Assembly: GCA_900551015.1 (NCBI GenBank)
Contig: URUI01000082.1
Span: 1-7,640 of the forward strand
From: an uncultured Collinsella sp.
Lineage (GTDB): Bacteria; Actinomycetota; Coriobacteriia; Coriobacteriales; Coriobacteriaceae
Reading direction: 5' to 3'
Length of the DNA stretch: 7,640 nucleotides
Program-made: the position numbers and the translations under genes
Notes under the pieces: model-generated
What the model was told of the DNA's origin: nothing
Database searches by the model: none
The model's input: only the letters and a program-made list of their open reading frames with translations
In this document: piece by piece, positions 1 through 5,249 of the stretch
Numbering within the stretch: position 1 is the first letter of the stretch
Layout: each line of letters opens with the position of its first letter

Positions 1-185
1 GGCACGACGCGCTGCGGAGCGCGCTCGGCAAGCAGGTGCAGCACGCGGGCGGCAAACTGGCGGATGCGGCGCGTGGGGCAGCCGAGCTCCTTGACCAGGC
101 GGTCGACGGCGTTCTCGTTCTCCTCTGCCAGCTGGAGCTGTGCCAGCTCCTCGTCGGTGAGCTGTTCGTCTTTGTTTTCTGCCAT
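1..185 (-). CDS. N-terminus of a possible helical-repeat (HEAT-like) protein, cut by window edge
   Basis: This is the first 61 codons of a gene that runs off the left edge. It starts with ATG at 185, and AGAGG lies 5 nt upstream. The first 25 residues are acidic and Glu/Gln/Leu-rich (MAENKDEQLTDEELAQ...). They are followed by two helix-like stretches at residues 26-36 and 38-54 (RRIRQFAARVLHLLAERAP). The second stretch, with its 'R-x-x-AA-x-x-L' spacing, resembles a HEAT or armadillo helix, but one repeat is too little to assign a family. The start is only 15 bp after the stop of the membrane-protein gene, so it is very likely the third gene of the dehydrogenase operon. The coding call is firm; the HEAT label is a guess and no function should be inferred from it. 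Confidence 0.65.
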   Translation of the reverse strand, partial: MAENKDEQLTDEELAQLQLAEENENAVDRLVKELGCPTRRIRQFAARVLHLLAERAPQRVV

Positions 186-200
186 AGTTACCTCTTCTTA

Positions 201-629
201 CTATTTCTTAGCGTGCTTGCCAGCACCCTTGCTGTCATCGGTGACCGAGATGAGCTGTCGATCGACCGCGCCATTGCGACGCGCACGGCGGCGTTCCTCA
301 GCGTCGCCCGCGTCGGCGGCGGCGCGATGAGCCTTGTTGACGTTAAAGACCTCGTCGTGCTTGCGCCACGGACCGACGGACTCACCAAAGCTCATCTTAA
401 GGCCGGCGATAAAGCCGCCGAGCCAGCCGATCGGCGCAAACTGCACCAGCGGGAACAGCGAGAACACCCAGGTCAGCAGGACGACTGCCGCCGCGCCTGC
501 AAAGTTGGCGATCCAGTAGTCGCGCTTGGTGATCACGCGCTTTTCGCAGGCCCACTGGCCGCACAAAAAGCCAATGTAGATCGCAAAGAGAAAGAGCACC
601 AGCGCAAGCACCACGAACGTCCAGCTCAT
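201..629 (-). CDS. Small membrane protein of unknown function with a charged C-terminal tail
   Basis: A 142-residue protein that I do not recognise. Residues 4-23 form a very hydrophobic first membrane segment, which could also act as an uncleaved signal anchor. Residues 40-59 form a second segment. A third, short, glycine-rich hydrophobic stretch (62-78, containing GWLGGFIAGLKMSFG) may dip into the membrane. The rest (about 86-142) is hydrophilic and strongly charged, with an Arg-rich patch (EERRRARRNG) and a Lys-rich end (KGAGKHAKK), and probably faces the cytoplasm. I chose the ATG at 629, which has GGGGAG 8 nt upstream; an in-frame start at 665 would overlap the previous gene and add 12 residues. 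The start lies 5 bp after the dehydrogenase stop codon, so translational coupling is likely. No catalytic motif is visible. Confidence 0.8.
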   Translation of the reverse strand: MSWTFVVLALVLFLFAIYIGFLCGQWACEKRVITKRDYWIANFAGAAAVVLLTWVFSLFPLVQFAPIGWLGGFIAGLKMSFGESVGPWRKHDEVFNVNKAHRAAADAGDAEERRRARRNGAVDRQLISVTDDSKGAGKHAKK

Positions 630-634
630 GGGCG

Positions 635-1714
635 CTACTCCCCGTGATGGTGGCCGCAGCAGCACTCGTGGCCGTCGTCATGGCCGTGGCCGCCGCAGCA
701 CTCGTGGTCCTCGCCGTGATGGTGACCGCAACCGCACTCATGGTCGTCGCCGTGCTCGCCGCAACCGCAGCCTTCCTCGTGAGCGCCATGCTCCTCAGGA
801 CGATACTGCGACCAGTCCAGACCGGCGGCGATGGCGTCGGCCTCCTCCTTATAGAGGACCGTGATGGCCTGGGTGCCCAGCTTGGCGCCACCGATGGCGT
901 CGAGCATGTCGTAGAGCGTAAAGGCCACGTCGGCGCCGGGCAGCGCAAGCTCGCGATCGTCGGCATAGGCGAGCGCCAAGCGCAGGTCCTTAATGAAGTG
1001 CTCGACCATAAAGCCGGGCTTGTAGTCGCCGTCGAGTGCCTTGGGCGCCAGGCTCTCCATGGCGCCGGACTTGCCGGTACCGCCCAGGATCATCTGGCGG
1101 GTCTTCTCCAGGTCAAGGCCGCTCAGCTCGGCAAATGCCATGGCGTCTGCCATGCCGACCATGCAGGCGCCCAGCGACACCTGGTTGGCGAGCTTGGCAG
1201 CCTGGCCCTTGCCGGCGCCGTCGAAGCAGCAGATGTTGACCGCGAAGGTGGCAAGGATGTCGCGGACCGGCGCGATGTCGTTCTCGGTGGCGCCCACGAT
1301 AGCCGTAAGCGTGCCGGCGATAGCACCAGACTCGCCGCCGGTGACGGGGCAGTCAAACGCCATGCGACCAGAAACCTGGGCGGCCTCGGCAATGTCACGG
1401 GCGAGCTCGGGCGAGCTCGTGGTGAGGTCGATCAAGACCGCGCCCGGCTTGGTGCACGCGAGCAGGCCGTCGCCCGCCAGGTAGAGCTCCTCAACCTCGG
1501 AGGGATAGCCCACCATGGTAAAGACGACATCGGCGTTAGCCACGGCATCTGCCGGCGTATCGGCCCAGGCGGCACCGCGCTCGATAAGCGCGGCGGCCTT
1601 GGACTTGGTGCGGTTGTTGACCGTGACAGGATAGCCAGCATCCAGGATGTGGCCGGCGATGGGGGCACCCATGATTCCGGTGCCGATAAATGCGACAGAG
1701 AGCTTGTTTGCCAT
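635..1714 (-). CDS. NAD(P)-dependent beta-hydroxyacid dehydrogenase (3-hydroxyisobutyrate dehydrogenase family) with Cys/His-rich tail
   Basis: A 359-residue cytosolic oxidoreductase of the 3-hydroxyisobutyrate / tartronate-semialdehyde / glyoxylate reductase family, which interconverts beta-hydroxyacids and their semialdehydes. The Rossmann domain starts with FIGTGIMG (9-16, GxGxxG). Arg35-Thr36 after the second beta strand favours NADP(H). The substrate signature is DCPVTGGESG (121-130). The catalytic lysine is Lys174 in GKGQAAKLANQ, and Lys242-Asp243 fits the conserved 'KDL' near the active site. Family members are normally about 290-300 residues, and this one matches them to about residue 306. 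Residues 309-359 are extra: 9 Cys and 14 His in 51 residues. The ATG at 1714 has AAGGAAAGG just upstream. It is probably the first gene of an operon with the membrane protein; the 98 bp above it show no clear promoter or terminator. The exact substrate cannot be told. Confidence 0.92.
   Translation of the reverse strand: MANKLSVAFIGTGIMGAPIAGHILDAGYPVTVNNRTKSKAAALIERGAAWADTPADAVANADVVFTMVGYPSEVEELYLAGDGLLACTKPGAVLIDLTTSSPELARDIAEAAQVSGRMAFDCPVTGGESGAIAGTLTAIVGATENDIAPVRDILATFAVNICCFDGAGKGQAAKLANQVSLGACMVGMADAMAFAELSGLDLEKTRQMILGGTGKSGAMESLAPKALDGDYKPGFMVEHFIKDLRLALAYADDRELALPGADVAFTLYDMLDAIGGAKLGTQAITVLYKEEADAIAAGLDWSQYRPEEHGAHEEGCGCGEHGDDHECGCGHHHGEDHECCGGHGHDDGHECCCGHHHGE
638..790 (-). repeat. 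Imperfect Cys/His repeats encoding the dehydrogenase tail
   Basis: This segment encodes residues 309-359 of the dehydrogenase. The protein shows three copies of a unit close to HEC-(G/C)-(C/G)-G-H-(H/G)-H, at about residues 325-333, 337-345 and 349-357, with a degenerate copy (EEGCGCGEHG, 313-322) before them. Acidic residues separate the units (GEDHE, DDGHE). At DNA level the copies share pieces such as gcagcactcgtgg, consistent with expansion by slippage or duplication. Such tails bind nickel, zinc, copper or cobalt in unrelated proteins, for example the His-rich ends of SlyD and HypB. Metal binding here is inferred from composition. Confidence 0.8.
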
Positions 1715-1812
1715 GAAACCTTTCCTTTTGGGTTGGGTGTTGTTACCAAGTTGAATACTCAGCGCCAGCGCTTGGGCAGTGAGTTGGGATCGATTACGGC
1801 CGCGTTACTTGC

Positions 1813-2766
1813 CTACTGGCCGCGCACGCGACGCGCGATGCGGTCGGAAAGCGAGGCTTTCTCGGCGCGATTCTTGCCCCAAAACGCGCAGGCCACCATG
1901 CCGGGGCCCACGTGCGAGCCGATGGTGGGGCCCACGGAGCTGCGAATGATCGTGACGTCGGCGCAGCCCTCCTCCTTGCGGATGGCGGCCTCGAGCCAGT
2001 CGCCGTCCTTTTCGGCATCGGCCGTCATAATGGCGATGGGCATGGTGCGGTCGGGCACGTAGTTCTCGCGGAACGACTTGAGGATGGACTTGAGCGCCTT
2101 CTTGCGGCCGCGGTTGACGCCGATCAGCGACAGTGAGCCGGCCAGGTCGTAGGAGAGCTCGGGCTTGACATCGAGCTTTGCCGTGAGTTGCGCCGCCGCG
2201 GGCGGAATGCGGCCGCCGGCAGCCAGCGCGTCAAAGCTCTCGAGCGTAAAGTAGCCGTGGACGTAGGTCTTGGCCTCGTTTGCCCAGTCGACCAGCTGCT
2301 TGGCGCTGAGTCCCGCCGAGCGTTGGCGGACGGCCTCGAGCGCCAAGAGCTCGCCGGTCGCACAGGGCAGAGCGTTGTCGACCACGTAGAGCTCAAAGTT
2401 GGGATACTCGGCGCGCACGGCATCTGCCGCCTGGCACGCGGAGTTGTAGCTCGACGACAGCGCCGAGGTAAAGCACAGGTAGACCGTAGGCGTACCCTCT
2501 TTGGCGCACTCGGTAAAGAACTCGATATAGCGACCGAGCGACACAGCCGAGGTGGACACGCGGGCACCGGCGCGCATACGGTCGTAGAACTCCTTGGGTG
2601 TGATGCTCGACCAGATGTCGTCCGTGCGCTCTTCGCCATCGATAATGAAGGGGAAACCCAGGATATCGACATCGAGGTTCGCGGCGACCTCGGGGCTAAA
2701 GTCGCAGCAGGTATCGACGACGATGCGGCAACGGTCCGAATGACCGGCGGATGCGGCCTTGTCCAT
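1813..2766 (-). CDS. DegV family fatty-acid-binding protein
   Basis: A 317-residue cytosolic protein of the DegV/FakB family. Members bind a fatty acid and, in Firmicutes, present it to the kinase FakA for phosphorylation and entry into phospholipid synthesis. The N-terminal motif is DTCCDF (18-23, in place of the usual DS-x-x-DL). The ligand-contact segment is RVSTSAVS (69-76), where many members have TSQPS. SALSSSYNSA (101-110) matches the 'SGTYQSA' region. GGRI (184-187) opens the helical part, and GSHVGPG (283-289) is the usual His-x-Gly-Pro-Gly near the C-terminus. Length is slightly above the typical 280-290. I place the start at ATG 2766, with AAGGAG 8 nt upstream; a TTG directly before it is also possible. 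No fakA-like kinase is in the window. The start is just below the hpf terminator, so expression may depend on read-through. Confidence 0.92.
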   Translation of the reverse strand: MDKAASAGHSDRCRIVVDTCCDFSPEVAANLDVDILGFPFIIDGEERTDDIWSSITPKEFYDRMRAGARVSTSAVSLGRYIEFFTECAKEGTPTVYLCFTSALSSSYNSACQAADAVRAEYPNFELYVVDNALPCATGELLALEAVRQRSAGLSAKQLVDWANEAKTYVHGYFTLESFDALAAGGRIPPAAAQLTAKLDVKPELSYDLAGSLSLIGVNRGRKKALKSILKSFRENYVPDRTMPIAIMTADAEKDGDWLEAAIRKEEGCADVTIIRSSVGPTIGSHVGPGMVACAFWGKNRAEKASLSDRIARRVRGQ

Positions 2767-2784
2767 CAAAGCGACTCCTTACGT

Positions 2785-2816
2785 AAAAAGGCGGCCACCC
2801 GCATGGGATGGCCGCC
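2785..2816 (-). terminator. Rho-independent terminator between hpf and degV
   Basis: On the minus strand an 8-bp stem, GGCGGCCA paired with TGGCCGCC, is extended after a one-base bulge by CCC/GGG closing an ATGC loop, and is followed directly by TTTTT. It lies about 30 bp after the hpf stop codon and should end the hpf transcript. The T-run ends only 4 bp before the AAGGAG of degV, so it also forms part of the degV leader for any transcript that starts above it. Confidence 0.88.
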
Positions 2817-2820
2817 AGCC

Positions 2821-2840
2821 GTTAACTCATGCAAGTTAAC
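2821..2840. promoter_or_regulatory. Hyphenated palindrome between hpf and degV (possible operator)
   Basis: A perfect inverted repeat with 7-bp arms, GTTAACT and AGTTAAC, separated by 6 bp. It sits between the hpf stop and the terminator hairpin. A minus-strand TAAAAT (2843-2848) next to it could be a -10 box, in which case the palindrome would cover the start of transcription, but no -35 is convincing. The shape suits a dimeric regulator; the regulator is unknown. Confidence 0.4.
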
Positions 2841-2845
2841 GTATT

Positions 2846-3430
2846 TTACTCGTCAAGTGTTTCGATGCGGGGCTTGATGATGCCATATCCACCATTCTTA
2901 CGGTGATACACCACATTGATAAGGCCGGTCGTCGCGTTCTCGAACACGTAGAAGTCGTGACCGAGCAGATCGGTCTGCACCAGCGCCTGCTCCTCAGTCA
3001 TCGGAGTGACGTCGATAACCTTCTCGCGGACGAGCAGGTCGTCTTCCTCCTCGGGCAGCAGCAGGTCGGCCAGATCCTCGACGCGCTCGACCGGTGCGAC
3101 ATCCGCGGCGCTGGCACCACCCTGGCGGTTGTCCACGACCTTAGTCTTGAACTTGCGCAGCTGGCGGGTAACCTTATCGGCGGAGAGGTCGATGGCGGCA
3201 TACATATCTGCGCCGTGCTCGGCAACGCGAATCACAGAGCCGCGGGCACGAACCGTGACCTCGACGATTGCCGGGTTGGGGTTCGAGGGGTTCTTCTCAT
3301 AACGAAGCACGACGTCGACTGTCATGGGCTCGATATCGAAAACCTTGAGCGCCTCGCCGATCTTCTCATCCACATGCGCACGCAGAGCATCGGTTACCGT
3401 CGTCTTGCGTCCAGAAACCTTGATATCCAT
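2846..3430 (-). CDS. hpf: Ribosome hibernation-promoting factor, long form
   Basis: A 194-residue long-form HPF, which binds the decoding centre of the 30S subunit and joins two ribosomes into inactive 100S dimers in stationary phase or stress. Residues 1-98 are the beta-alpha-beta-beta-beta-alpha ribosome-binding domain (MDIKVSGRKTTVTDALR... to ...KVTRQLRKFKTK). Residues 100-136 are an acidic linker (LLLPEEEDDLL). Residues 137-187 are the dimerising C-terminal domain, with the family's landmark residues: PMTEEQALVQ, LLGHDFYVF and NVVYHRKNGGYGIIKP. The ATG at 3430 has GGAG 6 nt upstream; an in-frame start 20 codons earlier would add residues absent from the family. In many Gram-positive bacteria the order is comF-hpf-secA. 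Here comF is about 3 kb upstream and secA is not in the window. The gene has its own terminator and probably its own promoter in the 217 bp above it. Confidence 0.95.
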   Translation of the reverse strand: MDIKVSGRKTTVTDALRAHVDEKIGEALKVFDIEPMTVDVVLRYEKNPSNPNPAIVEVTVRARGSVIRVAEHGADMYAAIDLSADKVTRQLRKFKTKVVDNRQGGASAADVAPVERVEDLADLLLPEEEDDLLVREKVIDVTPMTEEQALVQTDLLGHDFYVFENATTGLINVVYHRKNGGYGIIKPRIETLDE

Positions 3431-3551
3431 ACGTGGCTCCAATCTGCCTCGGGGACTTACTGTACTGGCTATGTACCCATTGCCGTGCATTTAATCACGC
3501 GGATTCCTAAAGACCCGAATAACGATTGCTTGATACCGCATACCGAAGTCT

Positions 3552-3575
3552 CGCACTTTTCCGTGGCAAAGTGCG
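3552..3575. promoter_or_regulatory. 24-bp near-perfect palindrome upstream of hpf
   Basis: Perfect 8-bp arms, CGCACTTT and AAAGTGCG, flank TCCGTGGC, in which CC and GG can pair as well. It lies about 120-145 bp upstream of the hpf start codon and 70 bp below the preceding terminator. As DNA it looks like an operator for a dimeric regulator; as RNA it would make a stable hairpin without a T-run, so it is unlikely to be a terminator. Confidence 0.45.
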
Positions 3576-3647
3576 CTATGGGAGGGAGCCGGTGGATTTG
3601 TATTTGGTCCCGAAAATTGGCTTTGACCTGCTGGTTTTATAGGGATG

Positions 3648-3681
3648 AAAAAGCCGGGCTCCCCTATTGGGGAAACCCGGC
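3648..3681 (-). terminator. Rho-independent terminator of the solute-binding lipoprotein gene
   Basis: On the minus strand GCCGGG pairs with CCCGGC and an inner CCCC pairs with GGGG around an AATA loop, with a small internal loop between the two stems. TTTTT follows at once. It lies 66 bp after the stop codon at 3748. Confidence 0.9.
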
Positions 3682-3704
3682 AGTGCGTGCTGAAACCGTG
3701 AAGA

Positions 3705-3733
3705 GGTGTCCTTTCCAACGTATAGGAGACACC
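3705..3733 (-). other. Short hairpin just after the lipoprotein stop codon
   Basis: GGTGTC (3705-3710) and GACACC (3728-3733) form a 6-bp stem, with an inner TCC/GGA after a bulge. It sits 14 bp past the stop codon and has no T-run, so it is not itself an intrinsic terminator. It may protect the 3' end of the mRNA or simply be chance. Confidence 0.3.
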
Positions 3734-3747
3734 ACCCCTAGCAATAA

Positions 3748-4755
3748 CTAGCTATTAAGTTTGTTAATGTCGTCGTCAGTGATGGTGCCTTCCTGGCTGG
3801 ACGATTTGTCCTCGGAGGATGCGGTCTCATTGTTGGAATCGGAGGACTCGCTGCCGGAGGACGTGGTCTCACTGGACTCAGAGTCGCCCGGCTGCACGCT
3901 AGCGCCCGAAACCGTCTTAGTGGTGAGGTCGTAGGGAATCTGGCCGTACCAGACGCAGTGAACCGCCTCGAGCGTGCCGTCGACCGTGATGTCGTCGAGG
4001 GCATCACTCACGGCACGGCACAGTTCGTCATTGGACGAGAGGCCCGCAACACCAAGCGTCGAGGGCGCCTCGAGCGCACCGACATAGGAGACCTCGCTCA
4101 TCAGGCGTGCAAGATAGCCGCCGGCTGTGGAGTCGCAGATCACATAGTCGACCTCGCCAGACTCGAGCGCCTCAAAGCACTCGTTGATGTTGGAGTAGGT
4201 CTTTTGGTTGGCGGTGATGCTCTGCTTAGCAAGCGCCTCCTGCGAGGCCGAGGACATCTGGACACCCAGAGTAGACGTGTTAAGGGTATCGGTGGAAACG
4301 CTTAGCGACCCACCATCGCTGGTTTTACCGAACACGGAAGCGGCATCGTACAGGCAGGTGCCGAGCGAGCTAACGTCCCCGTCCGTGGAGTTGATCTCGC
4401 CGATAAAGATATCAGCCTTTTTGTCGCCGAGCGCGGAACCTGCCGAGGACGCATCGACAAAGGCGACCTTAAGGCCCATGCGGCTTGCGAGGGCGCGGGC
4501 AGCATCGACTGCATACCCCGTAAGCTCGCCATCGGCGCCCTGCATGGCCTGCGGCGCATCGGAAGTATCGAGGGCGACCGTCAGGGTTCCGGGAGTGACC
4601 AGGGCATCGTCCGACACCGCCGGCGTGACGGTCTCGTACTCGATCTGGTCGATCGTGGGAGTCGTGAACGTAGACAGCGGGTTGAACGCGCATCCGCTCA
4701 GGCCCAAAACGGCAATGACCGCTGCGGTCCCAGCACCTAACCGAGCCGCGTGCAT
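3748..4755 (-). CDS. Solute-binding lipoprotein, family 3 (amino-acid type), with Ser-rich tail
   Basis: A 335-residue extracytoplasmic substrate-binding protein of the family that feeds polar amino acids to ABC transporters. Residues 1-22 are a lipoprotein signal peptide: Arg5, a hydrophobic core AAVIAVLG, and lipobox LSGC with the lipidated Cys22. The binding domain runs from about PGTLTVALDTSD (55-66) to about residue 281. It includes the family motif GYAVD (80-84) and a second-lobe segment with EALESGEVDYVICDS. Residues 288-325 are a Ser/Thr/Glu-rich low-complexity tail, then a short acidic end (DDDINKLNS), which is unusual for the family. I chose ATG 4755 because GAGGGG lies 7 nt upstream; ATG 4773 is equally good for the signal peptide and would give 341 residues. 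The frame is open upstream to 5163. No permease or ATPase gene is nearby, so it is an orphan binding protein here. Confidence 0.87.
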   Translation of the reverse strand: MHAARLGAGTAAVIAVLGLSGCAFNPLSTFTTPTIDQIEYETVTPAVSDDALVTPGTLTVALDTSDAPQAMQGADGELTGYAVDAARALASRMGLKVAFVDASSAGSALGDKKADIFIGEINSTDGDVSSLGTCLYDAASVFGKTSDGGSLSVSTDTLNTSTLGVQMSSASQEALAKQSITANQKTYSNINECFEALESGEVDYVICDSTAGGYLARLMSEVSYVGALEAPSTLGVAGLSSNDELCRAVSDALDDITVDGTLEAVHCVWYGQIPYDLTTKTVSGASVQPGDSESSETTSSGSESSDSNNETASSEDKSSSQEGTITDDDINKLNS

Positions 4756-4773
4756 CAAGCTGCCCCTCACCAT

Positions 4774-5098
4774 GTCCACTACCCTGCCTTCTGTGTCGTA
4801 TACGATCCGTGCGTTGCGCGGAATATCGGGTTGTTCCCACCAGCTGACCTGGTATTTGACCCCACACTTGCGCACCGGGGTGTTTGCTCGGGAGGCCGCA
4901 GCCACCTTCACGACTGGCCCGCTCGCCCGCGAGGCGGTATTGCCCCAAAGAAAGTAGAACGGACGGTGCGGCTTACATCTAGGACGCGCCATGATCGCGC
5001 CGCGCGCACGCGGTCGCTTACGTGGATCCCTTTGACCGCGTCTGTCTTGGACTAGGACGGGCATTTCGTCCGTCCGCAACCACAGCCTGGCAGGAACG
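4774..5098 (-). other. Long leader between promoter and lipoprotein gene (no gene identified)
   Basis: If transcription starts just below the TATAAT at 5105-5110, the lipoprotein mRNA has a leader of about 325-340 nt. It is GC-rich and contains several short stems: GGACGG/CCGTCC around 5051-5072, ACCAG/CTGGT around 4839-4853, and a 10-bp palindrome TCGTATACGA at 4796-4805. I compared it by eye with the cobalamin, glycine, T-box, ydaO, SRP, RNase P and tmRNA landmarks and found no match. The lipoprotein reading frame stays open through it, with an ATG at 5064 behind a GGACGGA, so an N-terminal extension is formally possible. The encoded text there is Arg/Lys-rich and would place the signal peptide about 100 residues inside the protein, which argues against it. 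Confidence 0.4.
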
Positions 5099-5104
5099 TA
5101 GCGC

Positions 5105-5140
5105 ATTATAGCTAAGTTCAAGCTAAAGTTTAAGGTTAAG
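5105..5140 (-). promoter_or_regulatory. Probable promoter with perfect -10 and a hexamer repeat array
   Basis: On the minus strand TATAAT (5110-5105) is a perfect -10. At 17-bp spacing the -35 would be TTAAAC (5133-5128), only 3 of 6 matches to TTGACA. The 30 bp directly upstream of the -10 (5111-5140) read on the plus strand as five hexamers in register, each ending AAG: GCTAAG, TTCAAG, CTAAAG, TTTAAG, GTTAAG. A weak -35 overlapped by a tandem repeat suggests an activator-dependent promoter. It would drive the lipoprotein gene. Confidence 0.5.
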
Positions 5141-5205
5141 GGCGTCATTCGCATCGTGCGCACAGATTTTGCAGGTCGGAGTGGGCTATTCGTGCCCCTA
5201 TGAAG

Positions 5206-5234
5206 CCCGGAGCTCCCCTACGGGGAGCTCCGGG
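5206..5234. other. Very strong GC hairpin (13-bp perfect stem, 3-nt loop)
   Basis: CCCGGAGCTCCCC (5206-5218) and GGGGAGCTCCGGG (5222-5234) pair perfectly around TAC. A second weaker stem, GGGCGCCC/GGGTGCCC with one G-U pair, follows at 5234-5254. On the minus strand the hairpin is followed by CTTCATA, a poor T-run. It may still serve as the end of the minus-strand transcript from the nuclease-like gene, about 270 bp away, or be a dispersed genomic repeat. Confidence 0.5.
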
Positions 5235-5249
5235 GCGCCCTTCTTAGGG

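Larger units (their letters stand above)
3431..3747. other. 317-base intergenic region between the lipoprotein gene and hpf
   Basis: No gene is supported here. The half next to the lipoprotein gene holds its terminator and a second hairpin. The half next to hpf is the probable hpf promoter region, with a strong palindrome at 3552-3575. I looked for a -35/-10 pair on the minus strand and found none I would defend; TACAGT near 3455 and TTAAAT near 3490 lack matching -35 boxes. An open frame of 75 codons across the terminator (3491-3718) has no ribosome-binding site and no recognisable features. Confidence 0.6.

Noticed and set aside
1401..1420. Tandem copy of gggcgagctc
   Set aside because: It lies inside the dehydrogenase coding frame (Ser-Ser-Pro-Glu-Leu-Ala region) and is explained by codon choice for a conserved stretch.
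1763..1775. Small inverted repeat AGCGC/GCGCT between degV and the dehydrogenase gene
   Set aside because: Five base pairs with a 2-nt spacer and no T-run; too weak to call a terminator or an operator.
644..2062. Plus-strand open frame of 472 codons
   Set aside because: It lies opposite the dehydrogenase and part of degV, whose family motifs are clear on the minus strand. Its own text is low-complexity Ala/Val/Gly and Arg/His-type shadow sequence with no domain.
2903..3751. Plus-strand open frame of 282 codons
   Set aside because: It is antisense to hpf and runs through the lipoprotein terminator; no recognisable motif and no ribosome-binding site.
4840..4860. Possible SRP RNA core (ACCAGGTCAG on the minus strand)
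   Set aside because: The diagnostic GGAAGGAAGCAGCC tetraloop and bulge region is missing and the flanks do not pair as in SRP RNA.
4895..4925. T-box-like GGTGG...CGG string in the lipoprotein leader
   Set aside because: The conserved AGGGUGGNACCGCG block is not present and no specifier-loop or terminator arrangement is visible; the gene is not a typical T-box target either.
4208..4957. Plus-strand open frame of 249 codons
   Set aside because: It is antisense to the lipoprotein gene, whose signal peptide and binding-domain motifs are convincing; composition is Ser/Ala/Pro shadow.
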